From Scilla litardierei (lineage: Eukaryota > Streptophyta > Magnoliopsida > Asparagales > Asparagaceae): 64,000 nt of DNA. This document shows positions 36,171 through 47,108 of this stretch, one piece after another. The stretch lies in NCBI GenBank assembly GCA_030789695.1, contig CM061141.1, positions 323,997,938 through 324,061,937 of the forward strand. Direction: 5' to 3'. Positions within the stretch are counted from its first letter, which is position 1. Each line of letters starts with the position of its first letter. Below the pieces are notes generated by a model, which was not told where the DNA came from, searched no databases, and saw only the letters and a list, made by a program, of their open reading frames with translations. The translations under genes and the position numbers were made by a program.

Positions 36171-36653
36171 TCTATTATACAAATGAGGACTTTTTTAAAA
36201 TCTTTGTCCTACATGGCATCAAAATATGACTACGACAAAATGTTTGGGTGAGTGGGGGGCCCCGAAGAAGTGTGGGTGAGTGGTTGGGTGTGGAGTTGGC
36301 TGTTTTGGTGGAACCCCCAAACAAAAGCCCACCACATTCCCCTTATTTGCAAGTTCGCCATTATTTTTTCATAAACCCCAAAGACCCCTCATCTTTTCCC
36401 TATTTACGGATTTGCAATCGCTCTTTTTCTGTTTGCACCCGTGTTTTTTTCGATTTATTTCCTGCTTTTATGCCCCTACGACGACTGACCCAGTGTTTCT
36501 TTTCGCCGTCAATATTGCATCCGGGAGACGATTGTCCCCGTCATTCTTGCGCTCGGGTAACGACTGCCATTTCGCCCGTGAACCGGATGTCCCCTCGGTT
36601 TCGCACATGGGAGACGACGTTTGTCGTGCCCTCCGGGCACGGGTATTCGCTAG
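36171..36653 (+). mobile_element. Non-autonomous Helitron (483 bp)
   Basis: The 5' end reads TCTATTATACAAATGAGGAC preceded by A; the 3' end has the hairpin GTGCCC-TCC-GGGCAC (36626-36640), nine bases, then CTAG followed by T. These are the standard Helitron signs: 5'-TC, 3' GC hairpin then CTRR, insertion between A and T, no target duplication. The interior is GC-richer and open in two frames, but no Rep/helicase or host domain is recognised. The 54431 Helitron has closely similar ends. Confidence 0.8.
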
Positions 36654-37025
36654 TATCAACATATTATACGAGGAATATGGAAGTCTCTATGCAATGGGGA
36701 ATTTTTTCGTATGTGCATGCTAAAAACTACACTAATATATTTTTCAATAATCAACACAGTTCATTTTGATCTTTATATTCTAAATCCCCAACACACCGAA
36801 GGTCTAGTGAACCCTGACGGTTTTGCTCATTGATCTAACCGCTGAAAAAAGTTCTATAACCATAAAACTGTTACATTTGCAATGACAAGACTCAAAGAGC
36901 AAAATACTTTAGGCTCACTAGATCTTTGATCTTTGGTGTGTTCTGATTCTAGAATATAAAGATCAAAATGAACGATGCTATTCATCAAAAAATAGTGAAG
37001 TGTGTGGTTTTTAGCCTGTGCATAT
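36654..37025. mobile_element. Foldback element, left part (split by copia element B)
   Basis: Inverted repeat: 'gttcattttgatctttatattct' around 36759 pairs with 'agaatataaagatcaaaatgaac' ending 36973. Pairing runs outward to 'tatgtgcatgctaaaaac' (about 36710), which matches 'gtttttagcctgtgcatat' ending 37025. It continues across the copia insertion: left-arm 'gaggaatatggaa…ggaatt' (36673-36705) pairs with 'aattcc…atccatattgctc' (40890-40925). Without insertions the element is about 430-440 bp. No protein. Confidence 0.85.
37021..37025. repeat. Target duplication of copia element B, left
   Basis: CATAT next to the TGTTAGG end of the LTR; the partner at 40881-40885 is TATAT (4 of 5 identical). 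Confidence 0.6.
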
Positions 37026-37850
37026 TGTTAGGCGCCGACGATGCACAGCAGAATACTCAGGATCGTCGATGACCGAGGAAAAAGAAGAGTAACAAAACAA
37101 ACGAGAAGCGCTAAAAAAGATAACTTTAGGCCATCGGCCGGCCAAGGGAACACCAATGATCTTTATTACGAAAGGAAAAAAACAAGTACAAATCTTCTCT
37201 CTTCACAAACGAAGAAGAAGCACACAATGATCTCTCCAAAAGCTCCTAGCAATATTTCTCAAAGTTGGCTCTCACAAATGACGGCTCAAGATCTTTCCAA
37301 TGTGTTCCACACCGAACCCTCCTCTAAAACTACATATATATACCCCTAAGGTACAGGAGGTGCCATCATTAAGGAGGATGCACCCAGAGATACGAATCCC
37401 GACTTTAAAGGAATTCCTATCTCATCACAGCTCTACGCATTTAATGTGCCGAACCCTAGTAAACGTGCAGCCGCACCCTACTAGCCTCCGTCACATCCAA
37501 GTGGGCCCTGTCTCTTTGCTCGACCGAGCGTCCCTCTGACGACCGAACAACCAAAGTGCTGACCCGAGCTGTTCGACCTACTGGAAGGTCGAACCGTTTG
37601 ACCCACTGGAAGGCCGAACCGTTCGACCCACTGGAAGGTCGAACCCTAGAGGTGCAAATCCATCTGAGCCACGGACCATCACGACCGAGGGTCCAATGCG
37701 CTGCTGACGTTCCATAACTCGACATTCAACCTATCTGACTTGTGCCGAGTTAGATGGGTCGTATCCGAGCTCAGTCGAGCTTTCTAGACACAAGATAGCC
37801 CAACGAAATGACCATGACTCGTTAGCGCCAAAATCGAGCCCACTTCAACA
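37026..37850 (-). repeat. Copia element B: 3' LTR
   Basis: 825 bp, TGTTAGGCGCCG…CTTCAACA in plus orientation. A minus-strand TATATATA lies at about 37334-37342. At 37571-37645 a 25-26-bp unit 'gttcgacccactggaaggtc' + 'gaacc' is repeated three times; the 5' LTR has it twice. A minus-strand polypurine tract CCAAGGTGGAGATT at 37851-37864 adjoins it. Confidence 0.85.
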
Positions 37851-37864
37851 AATCTCCACCTTGG

Positions 37865-39125
37865 CAAGATTTAGCCATCTGTCACACGAACGAACTTCCA
37901 TGCATCGCCTTGGTCGACAATCATCTGGTGTTCCCGTCTATTTGCTCCGTAGACGCCAATGCCACGTAGGACCAAATGTTCCCAAGGACTCAACTGACTC
38001 CACCGAGCCATAAATGCCCCCTCCTGTGGCTGACACCAGCTTCATCGAGGAACCACATTGAGCAAGTTCAAACAATGCTTGAACTTGACTCTCGATACAA
38101 CCTTTGTCAACATGACTGTCGGATTGTCCTCTGTTCCGATCTTCAGCAAGTTGATGACGTCTTCTTCTTCTCCTACATAGTCACGGATAAAGTGGAATCT
38201 AACATCGATATGCTTGGTACGAGCATGTAAGACCTGATTCTTAGTCAAGTGCACTGTACTCTGACTATTATAATGGACATCGTACCTCTCCTGTTAGACT
38301 CCCAGATCATCCATCAAGCACATCAGCCATATCGCTTCCTTCACCACTTCAAGTAATGCCATATACTCTGCCTCCGTAATAGACAAGGCCACCGTAGACT
38401 GAAAGATACTCCGCCAACAAATAGGAGTGCCTGAGAGGGTGAGGCGTAGCCTGTCGTCGATCGCCTCCCATCCAAGTCGCTTGCATAATCAGAATCGACA
38501 TAGCCAACAGTGTGCGGACCATGAACACTTCGACTATAAGTCAATTCGACATCTACTGTGCTATTGATGTACATCAGTATCCATTGCAATGCTCGTAAGT
38601 GCTCCTTCCCCCGATTGTGCATGTCCCTACTCACCATTCTGACTGCATGTGATAGGTCGGGTCGGTTACATACCATAGCGTACATCAAAGCCCCTACCGC
38701 ATTGTCATACTGTATGCTCTCCATGAGCCTCTTCTCTTCTTCGTTCCTCGGGTAATGCTTGGCACAGAGCTTGAAGTGAGGTGCAAGCGGATTAGCTACG
38801 GATTTCATCTTCTCACAGCCAAATCTATGTATAACAGAATTCAAATAGCGACTTTGTGAAAGATGAACTTTACCTCCACTTCGATCTCTTGTTAACTACA
38901 TCCTAAGAATCCTCTGTGCTTCGCCTAGGTCTTTCATCTCAAACTCACAGCTGAGCTAAGACTTCAATCTCTGAATCTCCTCTTTATTCGATGAAGCAAT
39001 GAGCATATCATCGACATAAAGCAAGAGATAGACAAACAACCTATCGTCCAATTCCCGATAGAACATGCAATGATCATTGGGATTACGAACATACCCTTGA
39101 TCATTCGTCGTAAAGCAATCAACCG
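37865..39125 (-). pseudogene. Copia element B: reverse transcriptase C-terminal half and RNase H
   Basis: From 39125 down the minus strand: CMFYRELDDRLFVYLLLYVD, completing the YVDD site at about 39000, then a stop, EFEMKDLGE, the RT connection (MNSVIHRFGCEKMKSVANPL, 38844) and RNase H start (GYVDSDYASDLDGRRSTTGY). A frameshift follows TTGY. A later fragment shows KTKHIDVRFHFIRD-like sequence (38254-38042). The protease, integrase and first half of RT are missing: sequence jumps at about 39125 from the end of gag to this point. Confidence 0.85.
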
Positions 39126-40033
39126 TCTGACGTTACGTCCTCCGAAGCACCGACCAGAACCCACTCATCGACCTCAATGCCCTTCGCGACTTTGGTTGTT
39201 GCATCGTGCTTCTTCTTTGCCTTTAGACAGTCTCTGACCCAATGTCTTCTTTCTCTACAGAAAGCATATTGGTCCATCGCCAAGTCCTTGCGCTGAGGGC
39301 CTCTACTCTTGTCTCTGGACTTGGATTTGAAATACCCCTTTCTCGCTCAGCCCTTCTCTCCACTACGACCTCGTACGACTATATGAGTGTCGTTGGCTCG
39401 ACTAGTGGTGTCACCATCGTCCTTCCTGAACTTGTTGCTCGTCAGAGCGTTGAACACCTCTTCAAATGTGATGGATTCCTTACCATAGGTAAAACCCGAC
39501 AAGTACGCATACTTGATGGGCAGAGAGTTGAGGAGAATCATCGAATTGTCTTCATTGATCTTTACGTCGACGTTCCTCAGGTCGGTAAGAAATGTGTTGT
39601 AGTCAAGATGTTTTTCTATAGAAACCCCCTCGGCTAACTTCAAACCGAAAAACTTCTTCAAGTGTAGCCGGTTATGTATATTCTTCTTCATGAACATGTC
39701 GCTGAGCTCCTTCCAGAACTTGATTGTACTTGTCTCCTCCATGTATGTGTATTTCTTCTCCTTCGACAGATACGATCGGATGGTACCACATGCATTTCGA
39801 TTCAAAGTTGTCCACTCCAAATCAGACATGTTCGTCGGCTTCTCGTCTAATGCGATGTCTCGACCGAGTTGGTTCAAGACATCCAAGACTCCGCATCTCC
39901 ACATACTGAAGTTGATCTTTCCATCAATATTCTCAATTTCAAACTTCGTATTGGACACGATAGTCCGACCAACTGGAGCATGCGCACCGGAAGCCGACGC
40001 CAGTAAGGAACTCTCATCACCACTGCTACTCAT
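39126..40033 (-). pseudogene. Copia element B: gag
   Basis: 228-residue open frame (40033-39347) with GKINFSMWRCGVLDVLNQLG, FWKELSDMFMKKNIHNRLHL and SITFEEVFNALTSNKFRKDD, a UBN2-type copia gag. The zinc knuckle at about 39260 reads YAFCRERRHWVRDC: its first Cys is Tyr. Just beyond, at about 39125, sequence jumps to RT. The start ATG is 49 bases inside the primer-binding site. Confidence 0.85.
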
Positions 40034-40068
40034 CTTTGCCTCCTACGTTGTTCTTCAACACCATAATG

Positions 40069-40081
40069 CTCTGATACCACT
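40069..40081 (-). other. Copia element B: primer-binding site
   Basis: Minus-strand GTGGTATCAGAGC next to the LTR end, complementary to the 3' end of initiator Met-tRNA. Confidence 0.85.
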
Positions 40082-40880
40082 TGTTGAGCGTCGACGACGC
40101 ACAGCATAGCGGAATACTCAGGATCGTCGATGACAAGGACAAAGAAGAGTAACCAAACAAACAAGAAGCGCTAAGATTTAAAACTTTAGGCCGTCGGCCG
40201 GCCAAAGAAACACCAATGATTTTTATTACGAAAGGAAAGAACAAATACAAATCTTCTCCTCACAAATGAAGAAGAAGCACACAATGATCTCTCTAAAAGC
40301 TTACATCAATATCTCTCAAAGTTGACTCTCACAAATTGCAGCTTAAAATCACTCCAATGGGTTTCACACCGAACCCTCCACTAAAACTACCTATATACCC
40401 CTAGGGTACAGTAGATGTCATCATTGAGGGAGATGCACCTAGAGATACGAATCCCGACTTTAGCGGAATTCTTATCACATCACAGCTATATGCATTTAAT
40501 GTGTCGAACCCTAGTAGACGTGCGGCCGCACCCTACTAACCTTAATCACATCCAAGTGGGTCATGCCCCTTAGCTCAACCGAGCGGCACTTTGACGACCG
40601 AACGACCAAAGTGCCGAGCCAAGCTGTTCGACCCACTGGAAGGTCGAACTGTTCAACCCACTGGAAGGTCGAACCATAGAGCTGTCAATCCATCTGAGCC
40701 GTCGACCCTCACGACCGAGAGTCCAATGCGCTGCTAACGTCCCATAGTTCGACATTCGACCTATCTAACTTGTGCTGAGTCAGATGGGTCGTATCCGAGC
40801 GCAGTCGAACTATCTCGGAACAAGATAGCTCGACTGAATGACCACGACTCGTCAGCGCCAACATCGAGCCAACTTCTACC
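40082..40880 (-). repeat. Copia element B: 5' LTR
   Basis: 799 bp, TGTTGAGCGTCGACGACGC…ACTTCTACC in plus orientation. The outer end has lost the canonical terminal A. It aligns throughout with the 3' LTR at 37026 but with many differences and two rather than three 25-26-bp units, so the insertion is old. Confidence 0.85.
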
Positions 40881-40945
40881 TATATGAGGTAATTCCATCT
40901 TGTGTAGCTGATATCCATATTGCTCATATTATATATGCCTGGATA
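40881..40945. mobile_element. Foldback element, right end
   Basis: Continuation of the inverted repeat at 36654-37025 on the far side of the copia element. It begins with TATAT, the partner of the target duplication. Confidence 0.7.
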
Positions 40946-42430
40946 CAAAGTAGACATATAAACATACGCACTAAATGTCAAAATTCCTAAAAATTCAAGA
41001 AAATCAGACAAATCTTATAAAGCACTAAAAATTGATACAACATATTATATTGTGAAAATAGGTCATTAATTCAATCGAATAATAATATAATCAATACACA
41101 ACATTACTAAACTATGAATATAATGATGCATACGCAATTAATAATAACAAAACAAAATTAAAGAACTCGTCTCTTTGCACTAGTGCCAGCAATCAAATTC
41201 CCCTATGCAAATATAAGATAGAGAATAAGACAATCGAGAGAGAGAAAAGGGGAAAGAGAAAGATGGATAGAGTGGGAAAACAAGAGAGAAAGAGAGGGCA
41301 AGATAGAGGATAGGGAGGCTGCCAAAGAGTAAGCTTTAGATTTAAGATCTCTAAGCTGATATTTAGGTGAGGATTTGGGTTTTTTTTTATTTTTATAACC
41401 CGATCCAAAGCAGAGGGATAATTCTAATGCACATGCATAATCGGATTATCCATGCGCATAACCCGAGTAACTGGATTTTGCATAATCCCACCCTTTAATT
41501 AATATTTGAAGAGGCCCATGACCGCATGGTATCATACGGTCGTTTAATCCTTGTTTTTTAACCCTTCGTGGATGGCCTGGGTAAGAGGCATGGGTGTCAA
41601 GTACCGAGCGACTTAAAGGGCCCGTCATGGCAAAGTTTAAGTACGATATATGGATGTGGATATATGTGTGATGTTGATATCCATTTTTGAACCTTTACAG
41701 GTCACAAAGTGGGGTGTGGCATTATCTTATTTTCATATGATGTGGTAGGATTGCAACAATTCATTGTTCATGTCTTTATTTGCATACATTTGTGCATTTA
41801 TTTTATTAACAATGGCCAAGTACAAGGGCAATTTGCAGTTCTAACAACAAGAAAGCGTAAGAAAAATGATATTACTAATTAATCTCATCTTTAGATCAAT
41901 TTAAATATATCACGTGACTTGAAAGTTTCAAGATGTTAGGGGAGGTTAATTTTTGAGTCAAAGATTATCAGCTAAAATGTGTCCTTATCTACAGCCTTAT
42001 CAAAGCCCATCCAAGTCTTATCATGATCCAGCTTAACAATTCTACAAATTGGTCATGTTTTGCCCTACACTAATCCTCTTTGAGTCACCTGTGAATTTAA
42101 AGAGAATTTGAGCCTTTAACAAGTACAATCTATCAGAAAGAAACAACTTCATCTTTGGCCTTATCAATCTTTAAAGAATCATTAGATTGCTTGGATTAGG
42201 AATCTAAAACCCATGCAAACTCCATGACATTTCTCATGATGATCCAAAGTTTACCCAAAGAAACCATCAGTAACACCAGGGACACTCTGCAGTTTGATTC
42301 AATTAATTGATCCTATTAAAACCAGTTCTGAAAATCTAAGTGAACTGGTAAGAAGCAGTTCGAATTTGAATCCATATTTTCGTTAATTGGTCTCATCACA
42401 ATTTGTTATCTTCGGCCCAAGATTTTGCTC
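40946..42430. other. WD40 intron sequence, non-coding; GA-rich tract
   Basis: AT-rich, with a purine-rich GA tract at 41218-41315. No gene recognised. The missing WD repeats of the WD40 gene were looked for here by reading the minus strand and not found. Confidence 0.4.
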
Positions 42431-42431
42431 T

Positions 42432-42439
42432 TATATAAA
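42432..42439 (+). promoter_or_regulatory. Possible TATA box
   Basis: TATATAAA about 50 bases before an open frame (42481-42687). No other promoter evidence; could be chance in AT-rich DNA. Confidence 0.3.
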
Positions 42440-42480
42440 GGCCATGAGAAACACAAATAGGGGGCTCGGCTGCAAGTTAC

Positions 42481-42687
42481 TTGGAGGAGGCGCAAGATCA
42501 AGCAAAGGCGCCTCATGTGAGTATGAATACTGACATCAACAACAGCCATGTGTTTCTTCAAACAGCGAGCATCGACCCCAGCAGCACAGAAAAGAAGAAT
42601 GCAGCAGCAACTCCAACCAGGGGCAATGACAACCCCAGACAGCAAAGAACACAGCAGTATCTTCGACCAGCAGTAGCATCAGCATGA
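42481..42687 (+). CDS. Hypothetical short open frame
   Basis: About 68 codons with coding-like composition (AQDQAKAPHVSMNTDINNSH…, rich in Asn, Thr, Gln) following a TATA-like site. There is no ATG at the first codon (TTG); the first in-frame ATG is at 42523. No domain was recognised. It may be an exon of a transposon or a chance frame in a GC-richer patch. Confidence 0.2.
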   Translation: MEEAQDQAKAPHVSMNTDINNSHVFLQTASIDPSSTEKKNAAATPTRGNDNPRQQRTQQYLRPAVASA

Positions 42688-42953
42688 TATCGGCATCGAC
42701 GACAGTCTTGTCCAACAAGCACATGTTAAGCCGCGGACAAGCCTCCATGAAACAAACCAATTCTTTAACTCAATGATGACTTCATATTTCTCTTTCTCAT
42801 CTATTTTAAGTTATTGATTACTGGGTCATCATGTTTCAAAAGATGTGTCCTGATATATTCCTGGTTCAGTCATGTATCCACCTCATAATTTGGTTTCCCA
42901 TGCATCTCACCTTTATCCAAGGCTTGCATCTTGAACTGCCATGTTACGCGTAG

Positions 42954-43952
42954 CAAGGTTTGAGGTCTCGGTTTCGATCTCGGTTTCGTTCTTCCGAAAA
43001 TGTAGGTTTTGGTTTCGCCCGTTTCGGTGGTTTCGAAGTTGAGTTTTGTTTAATTCATTTCGCTTTCTGGAGACTCAAATTACACATTTTCTAGTTCCAT
43101 TAGCATATGTATTTTTAATATATAATTAATTGGTATGTGTAATGTGAAATAAATATTAATTAGTATGTGTATTTTTAATCAATACACCGTTATTACAATT
43201 TTACCTATTTTCGCGGGTCTAAATCTAATTGAAATGGTGGCAACAATTCATCCTCGATTTTTCGAGTCGGCAGATTAAGGTCCAAAAAGGCATGGCCTAG
43301 TTTTACCTATTTTTTTCTTTTCTTTCCTTTTTCTATTTCTTTTTCTTTTAAATAAGTCAGCCCAATGCCTAAGCCCACTAGTCCGGCACATCTCCCCCCA
43401 CTTCTATTATTTCTTTTTCTTTTTAAACCCAAAGGCCCAACCCGCAAAGCCCAAGCCTAACCTGATTTTTCTATCACCCTCTCCTATTTCCTTTCTTTCT
43501 TCTTTTATTTAACCAAGGCCAAAATACCCAGCACAAAACCAAAGCCCAAACCCGATTCCTTTTGCCCCTCACCCCACTCACATCCCCCCCCCCTCTCTAC
43601 TCTTATGGCAAAACCGTCAGCCCAATATCTATCGAGAGAGCAAGCCGACGACGGGAGATCAAGCCGGATGGACTCGAGAGAGCAAGACGACAGGACACTG
43701 TCTATTCTGTCTATTCCATCTCACCCGTTTTCTTCTTTCTTTTTTCGATTTTTTTGAAAGATATTTAGGGTTTTTCCTTGATTGGTTTTTATTGGTCTTT
43801 TTTGAAGGATTGACAGTGGTTTTTTGGCTTTTTTGGATAATCAACCGATATTGTCGAAACCGAAACTTTCGGCATGGTTTCATATCGGTCTCTTCTGAAA
43901 CCAGTACGGAACGGCCAAAACGTGTCAGTTTCAGCCGAAACCTTATTCCATG
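42954..43952. mobile_element. Foldback/TIR element with 'ggtttcggccgaaacc'-type arms
   Basis: The left end 'caaggtttgaggtctcggtttcg' and right end 'cagccgaaaccttattccatg' are inverted and degenerate; cognate gtttcgg/ccgaaac words fill about 80 bases at each end. Flanks are ACGCGTAG (42946-42953) and ATGCGTAG (43953-43960), an 8-base near-match that fits a hAT- or Mutator-like target duplication. The interior has TC-rich tracts and no transposase. A one-armed relative is at 51360-51490. Confidence 0.55.
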
Positions 43953-43960
43953 ATGCGTAG

Positions 43961-44934
43961 GATTGGATCTTTGGTTGTCATTTGAATAGATCATCCTCTT
44001 CTTGTATTGCCATAGGGTCAGTTCACCAAACATATTTTTCTTTTTCTATTATCCATAAAATTATATCATCGCATGCATATTATCTATCATTTTCAAACCT
44101 AATTTCCTTATCACTAATGGGTAGGAATGGGATCCATCCTGGCTTCTCTTTCCGGTGGGCATCATCAGGGAAAGGTTTCGATCACCTTTTGTTGTTCATT
44201 AATATAAATTTAAGGATCAAAGCAAATCTTCCATTCTGTTTCTTTATTATGACATGAACTAAATGAGTCTAAATGTATGAATACTCTTGTGACATGCAAT
44301 CTCATTCGCAAGTTAGCGGTTCCTACAACTTCTCAAGCACTTCAAATAATCTTCTTGCGAAGGAGACACGTAGGTGCCGATCACGATCAGCCAAAACAAA
44401 ATTGCAAAGTCAATACGTGTATGTACATATGTACATACGAATCTATGGATGTTTTTTTATAAACTTGGTCCAATGTTTAGAGCAATAAGCTCTCTTTAAT
44501 GCTAACGTTGTGGCCTATCATTGACATGTCAAAAAAGAATAACCTGTTTTTTATTGATGACTATGGAACTTAACAAACATAATTATGGCTAATACTACTT
44601 GTTTTTTATCTTTCTTTTTTATTGTTTCCAAATATATTTGTTCTAGTTCACTTGCTCTTTAGATTGTTTTTTATTTTAGATTGTTTCCAAATATGCCATA
44701 CTTTTTGTTTATCTATTATATAACCCATGTCCAACGTGTTGGATATGGGTATCAAAGTGTCGTGTCGTGTCAAAGTGTCCCATCATTATTTTCTTTTTTA
44801 AAGAAAATGGAGTGTTAGTAACACTGGATATAAGCATCCTGTTTTGTAGCATGAAGCAAAAATCGTTTACGCTGATGAATCAGTAAACAACCAATCTCTG
44901 AGCAATATAGTTTGACACCAGTAGACACTTGGTA
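43961..44934. other. Non-coding
   Basis: AT-rich intron-like sequence. Short frames at 44273-44488 show no domain. Nothing else seen. Confidence 0.4.
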
Positions 44935-44939
44935 TAACC
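44935..44939. repeat. Target duplication of solo LTR, left
   Basis: TAACC, identical to 46215-46219. Confidence 0.85.
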
Positions 44940-46214
44940 TGTTGGGATCATGTGATGACATAGAGAACACTAGATAGGTGGTGAATAGTATTTATGAAAT
45001 AAAATACTTCTCTAGAAATTTCTTTATAAGATCAAAATTAGTATTACCTAATTTTGTCTTAATCAACCATACAACTTGCAAAGATATAGATGGGCAGCGG
45101 AATACGAAATGCAAGTAAGAAACAAGAGATAATAACGCAATCGCAAACACACTAATTTTACCCTGGTTCGCCCCTCCAAGGCTACGTCCAGTCCCCAAAT
45201 ATTTGTTGTGCTTAAATTCATTATTTCATAAAATAGTACAATCACCTCACCTACAATGAGGATTTACCATTGCCTCCTTACAAGAGGGCTTTTACAAACA
45301 CATTGCGTCCAGCAAGAATTTTCACTCACCACCACAAGTGAGAATATTTACAATGCTTTTGAAGTTGTAACAAATAGACATAGCCTTGCATGATGCTTAG
45401 CTTAGAAGTCTTAATATAGGGACAATCTTTAATCTCCAATAGACATTCACATAAGTGAAGCACTAGGAAGATCAAGATGAAAGGCCAAGAGATTAAAACC
45501 TTAGAATGATTTGACCAAGTGGTGAGGGTTTTGTTTCTTAAAAGCTTTAGACTATAGAAACTCCTTTTCTCTTAAATATTTGATCAAAAAGTATATTTTA
45601 ACTCTAGCAATAAAACCCCATATATGGAGGAACATTCGGGTCCAAGAAATTGACCAAAATGTCCCTTCAACTGTCAAAAAAACAGCTAGAAATCCGACCG
45701 TTGTAGGCTGCCAACTGGCTGATAGTTGACAACTATTATCCAGGTAGTCAACTACTATTATCCAGGTAGTCGGCTACTAGATGTGGTAGCCGACTTCCTA
45801 AACACTAGTAGTCAACTACTTTCAATCCAGTAGGTCAACCCAGAGTCGGTATGAATAGTATCGACTCCTATGATAGAGATAGTCGACTCCTATACTTATA
45901 CATAGATATGGCTCTAAAAACAAAGGAAATGAGTTTTAAAACATTTTAAAAATATTTTATATGTATTCCTATGTGTGTGTGTGTGTGTTTCAAACATGGC
46001 TTTAAAATTCTAAGATAGGAAAAAGAAAATTACATCACTTGATGTATTTTCCATGCTTCATGCTCCTTACCTTGCTTTCATAGCTTCTTGACCTTGTTGA
46101 GCTCACTAATCCTTTAAGTGCTTCTTTGATTTGCTTTTATATTCATGTACTCATATGTTAGCTGACATGTTTGCTCATCATCAAAATTATATGAGTTTGA
46201 CTCATTATCCAACA
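44940..46214 (-). mobile_element. Solo LTR, Sirevirus-like copia
   Basis: 1275 bp with ends TGTTGG and CCAACA, flanked by a perfect 5-bp duplication (TAACC). Read on the minus strand it starts TGTTGGATAATGAGTC, similar to the LTR start at 55658 (TGTTGGATATTGAGC). The plus sequence has 'gttcgcccctccaaggctacgtcc', seen in LTRs of Sirevirus/Maximus-type elements as I remember them. At 45705-45900 are repeated TAGTCRACTA palindromes. No internal domain remains, so the LTRs recombined. Confidence 0.85.
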
Positions 46215-47022
46215 TAACCAACTATCAATAGATTTTTTTTGATAAGAATCACATATTATCAACAGAAAAAAGGGGTTAAGATCTCTTTTGGAGTGTTCAT
46301 CTATCTCAAAAAGATTAGATAATACCGATAACCCAAAAGTTCATGAAATAAGAAAAATTAGGTACTAAAACATTCAGACGGAAAACTTAACCAATTCAAC
46401 AAATGATGCAACTTGAACAAAAAAAGATTAGAAATGTGTTGCTAGGTGATGGTTTATGATCTCTCTCCACAAGTGACCTCATTTAGCAGTAGATATAATA
46501 GGTAGATAACATAACTCTATTCATAAAAGATTTCTTGCAAAATTAACATAGGAAAATTTTATTACACACATTTAATTATTTGATATAATCAGTAACTTAA
46601 CAAACATCAATGTGCTGAATGATGTATTAAATGAATGAAATGTATGTTAAAGATTTAACACCGCGAAGAACGAGTATTGTGTCGTTCCATTTTTCTATAT
46701 ACAGAATAAATTCGATGATTTGATCCCTTATACATATGCTGTAAGTACACTATGTTGGTTAGATTGTATGAGCTTATAACCTTTGTTATCTCTGCAACAA
46801 AGGCCCACTATTCTTACAGATCAGAAGCAAAGAACCACATAGGACACATGTGAAGTCCGAACCCGCAGCAGAACGGCAAAAAGAAAGAAGACCAAATGCT
46901 AAATATATGGTGTCCCATACAGCACTGTATAACAGCTTTGCACATACCAGTACTATAATTCACAACTGATACGTGGTATCTGTTACAAAAAAATTTAACA
47001 ATTTAAAGTACTAGTGCATTAC
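46215..47022. other. WD40 intron sequence
   Basis: Starts with the right target duplication (TAACC). AT-rich, no gene seen. Confidence 0.5.
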
Positions 47023-47108
47023 ATCCAGCAGCAAGAAGATTACCACTTGAACCACCAAAAAGAAAAGCTAAATATTTCTTGGTAAGATCCAGCTTTTAGT
47101 GAAGAAAC
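47023..47108 (-). pseudogene. WD40 (WDR89-like) exon 3, one-base frameshift
   Basis: Minus strand: acceptor 'aatgatcaag', 86 bases, donor 'gtaatg'. It encodes VSSLKAGSYQEIFSFSF, then, after skipping one T in a run of five, GGSSGNLLAAG and the first base of a Cys codon. This matches the segment after RAWDxRxFKQ in WDR89-like proteins, and follows the exon ending FKQ at 52458 in phase 0. The extra T (about 47057) breaks the frame. Correct length without it would be 85. Confidence 0.8.

Noticed and set aside
36248..36769. Overlapping 173- and 147-codon frames as a host gene
   Set aside because: They lie inside the Helitron, overlap each other, run past its 3' end, and have no recognisable domain.
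44273..44488. Plus-strand similarity of 'SGSYNFSS…NNLLAKE' to the WD40 exon 3 peptide
   Set aside because: Opposite strand, no splice sites, and the nucleotide sequence is not related; chance.
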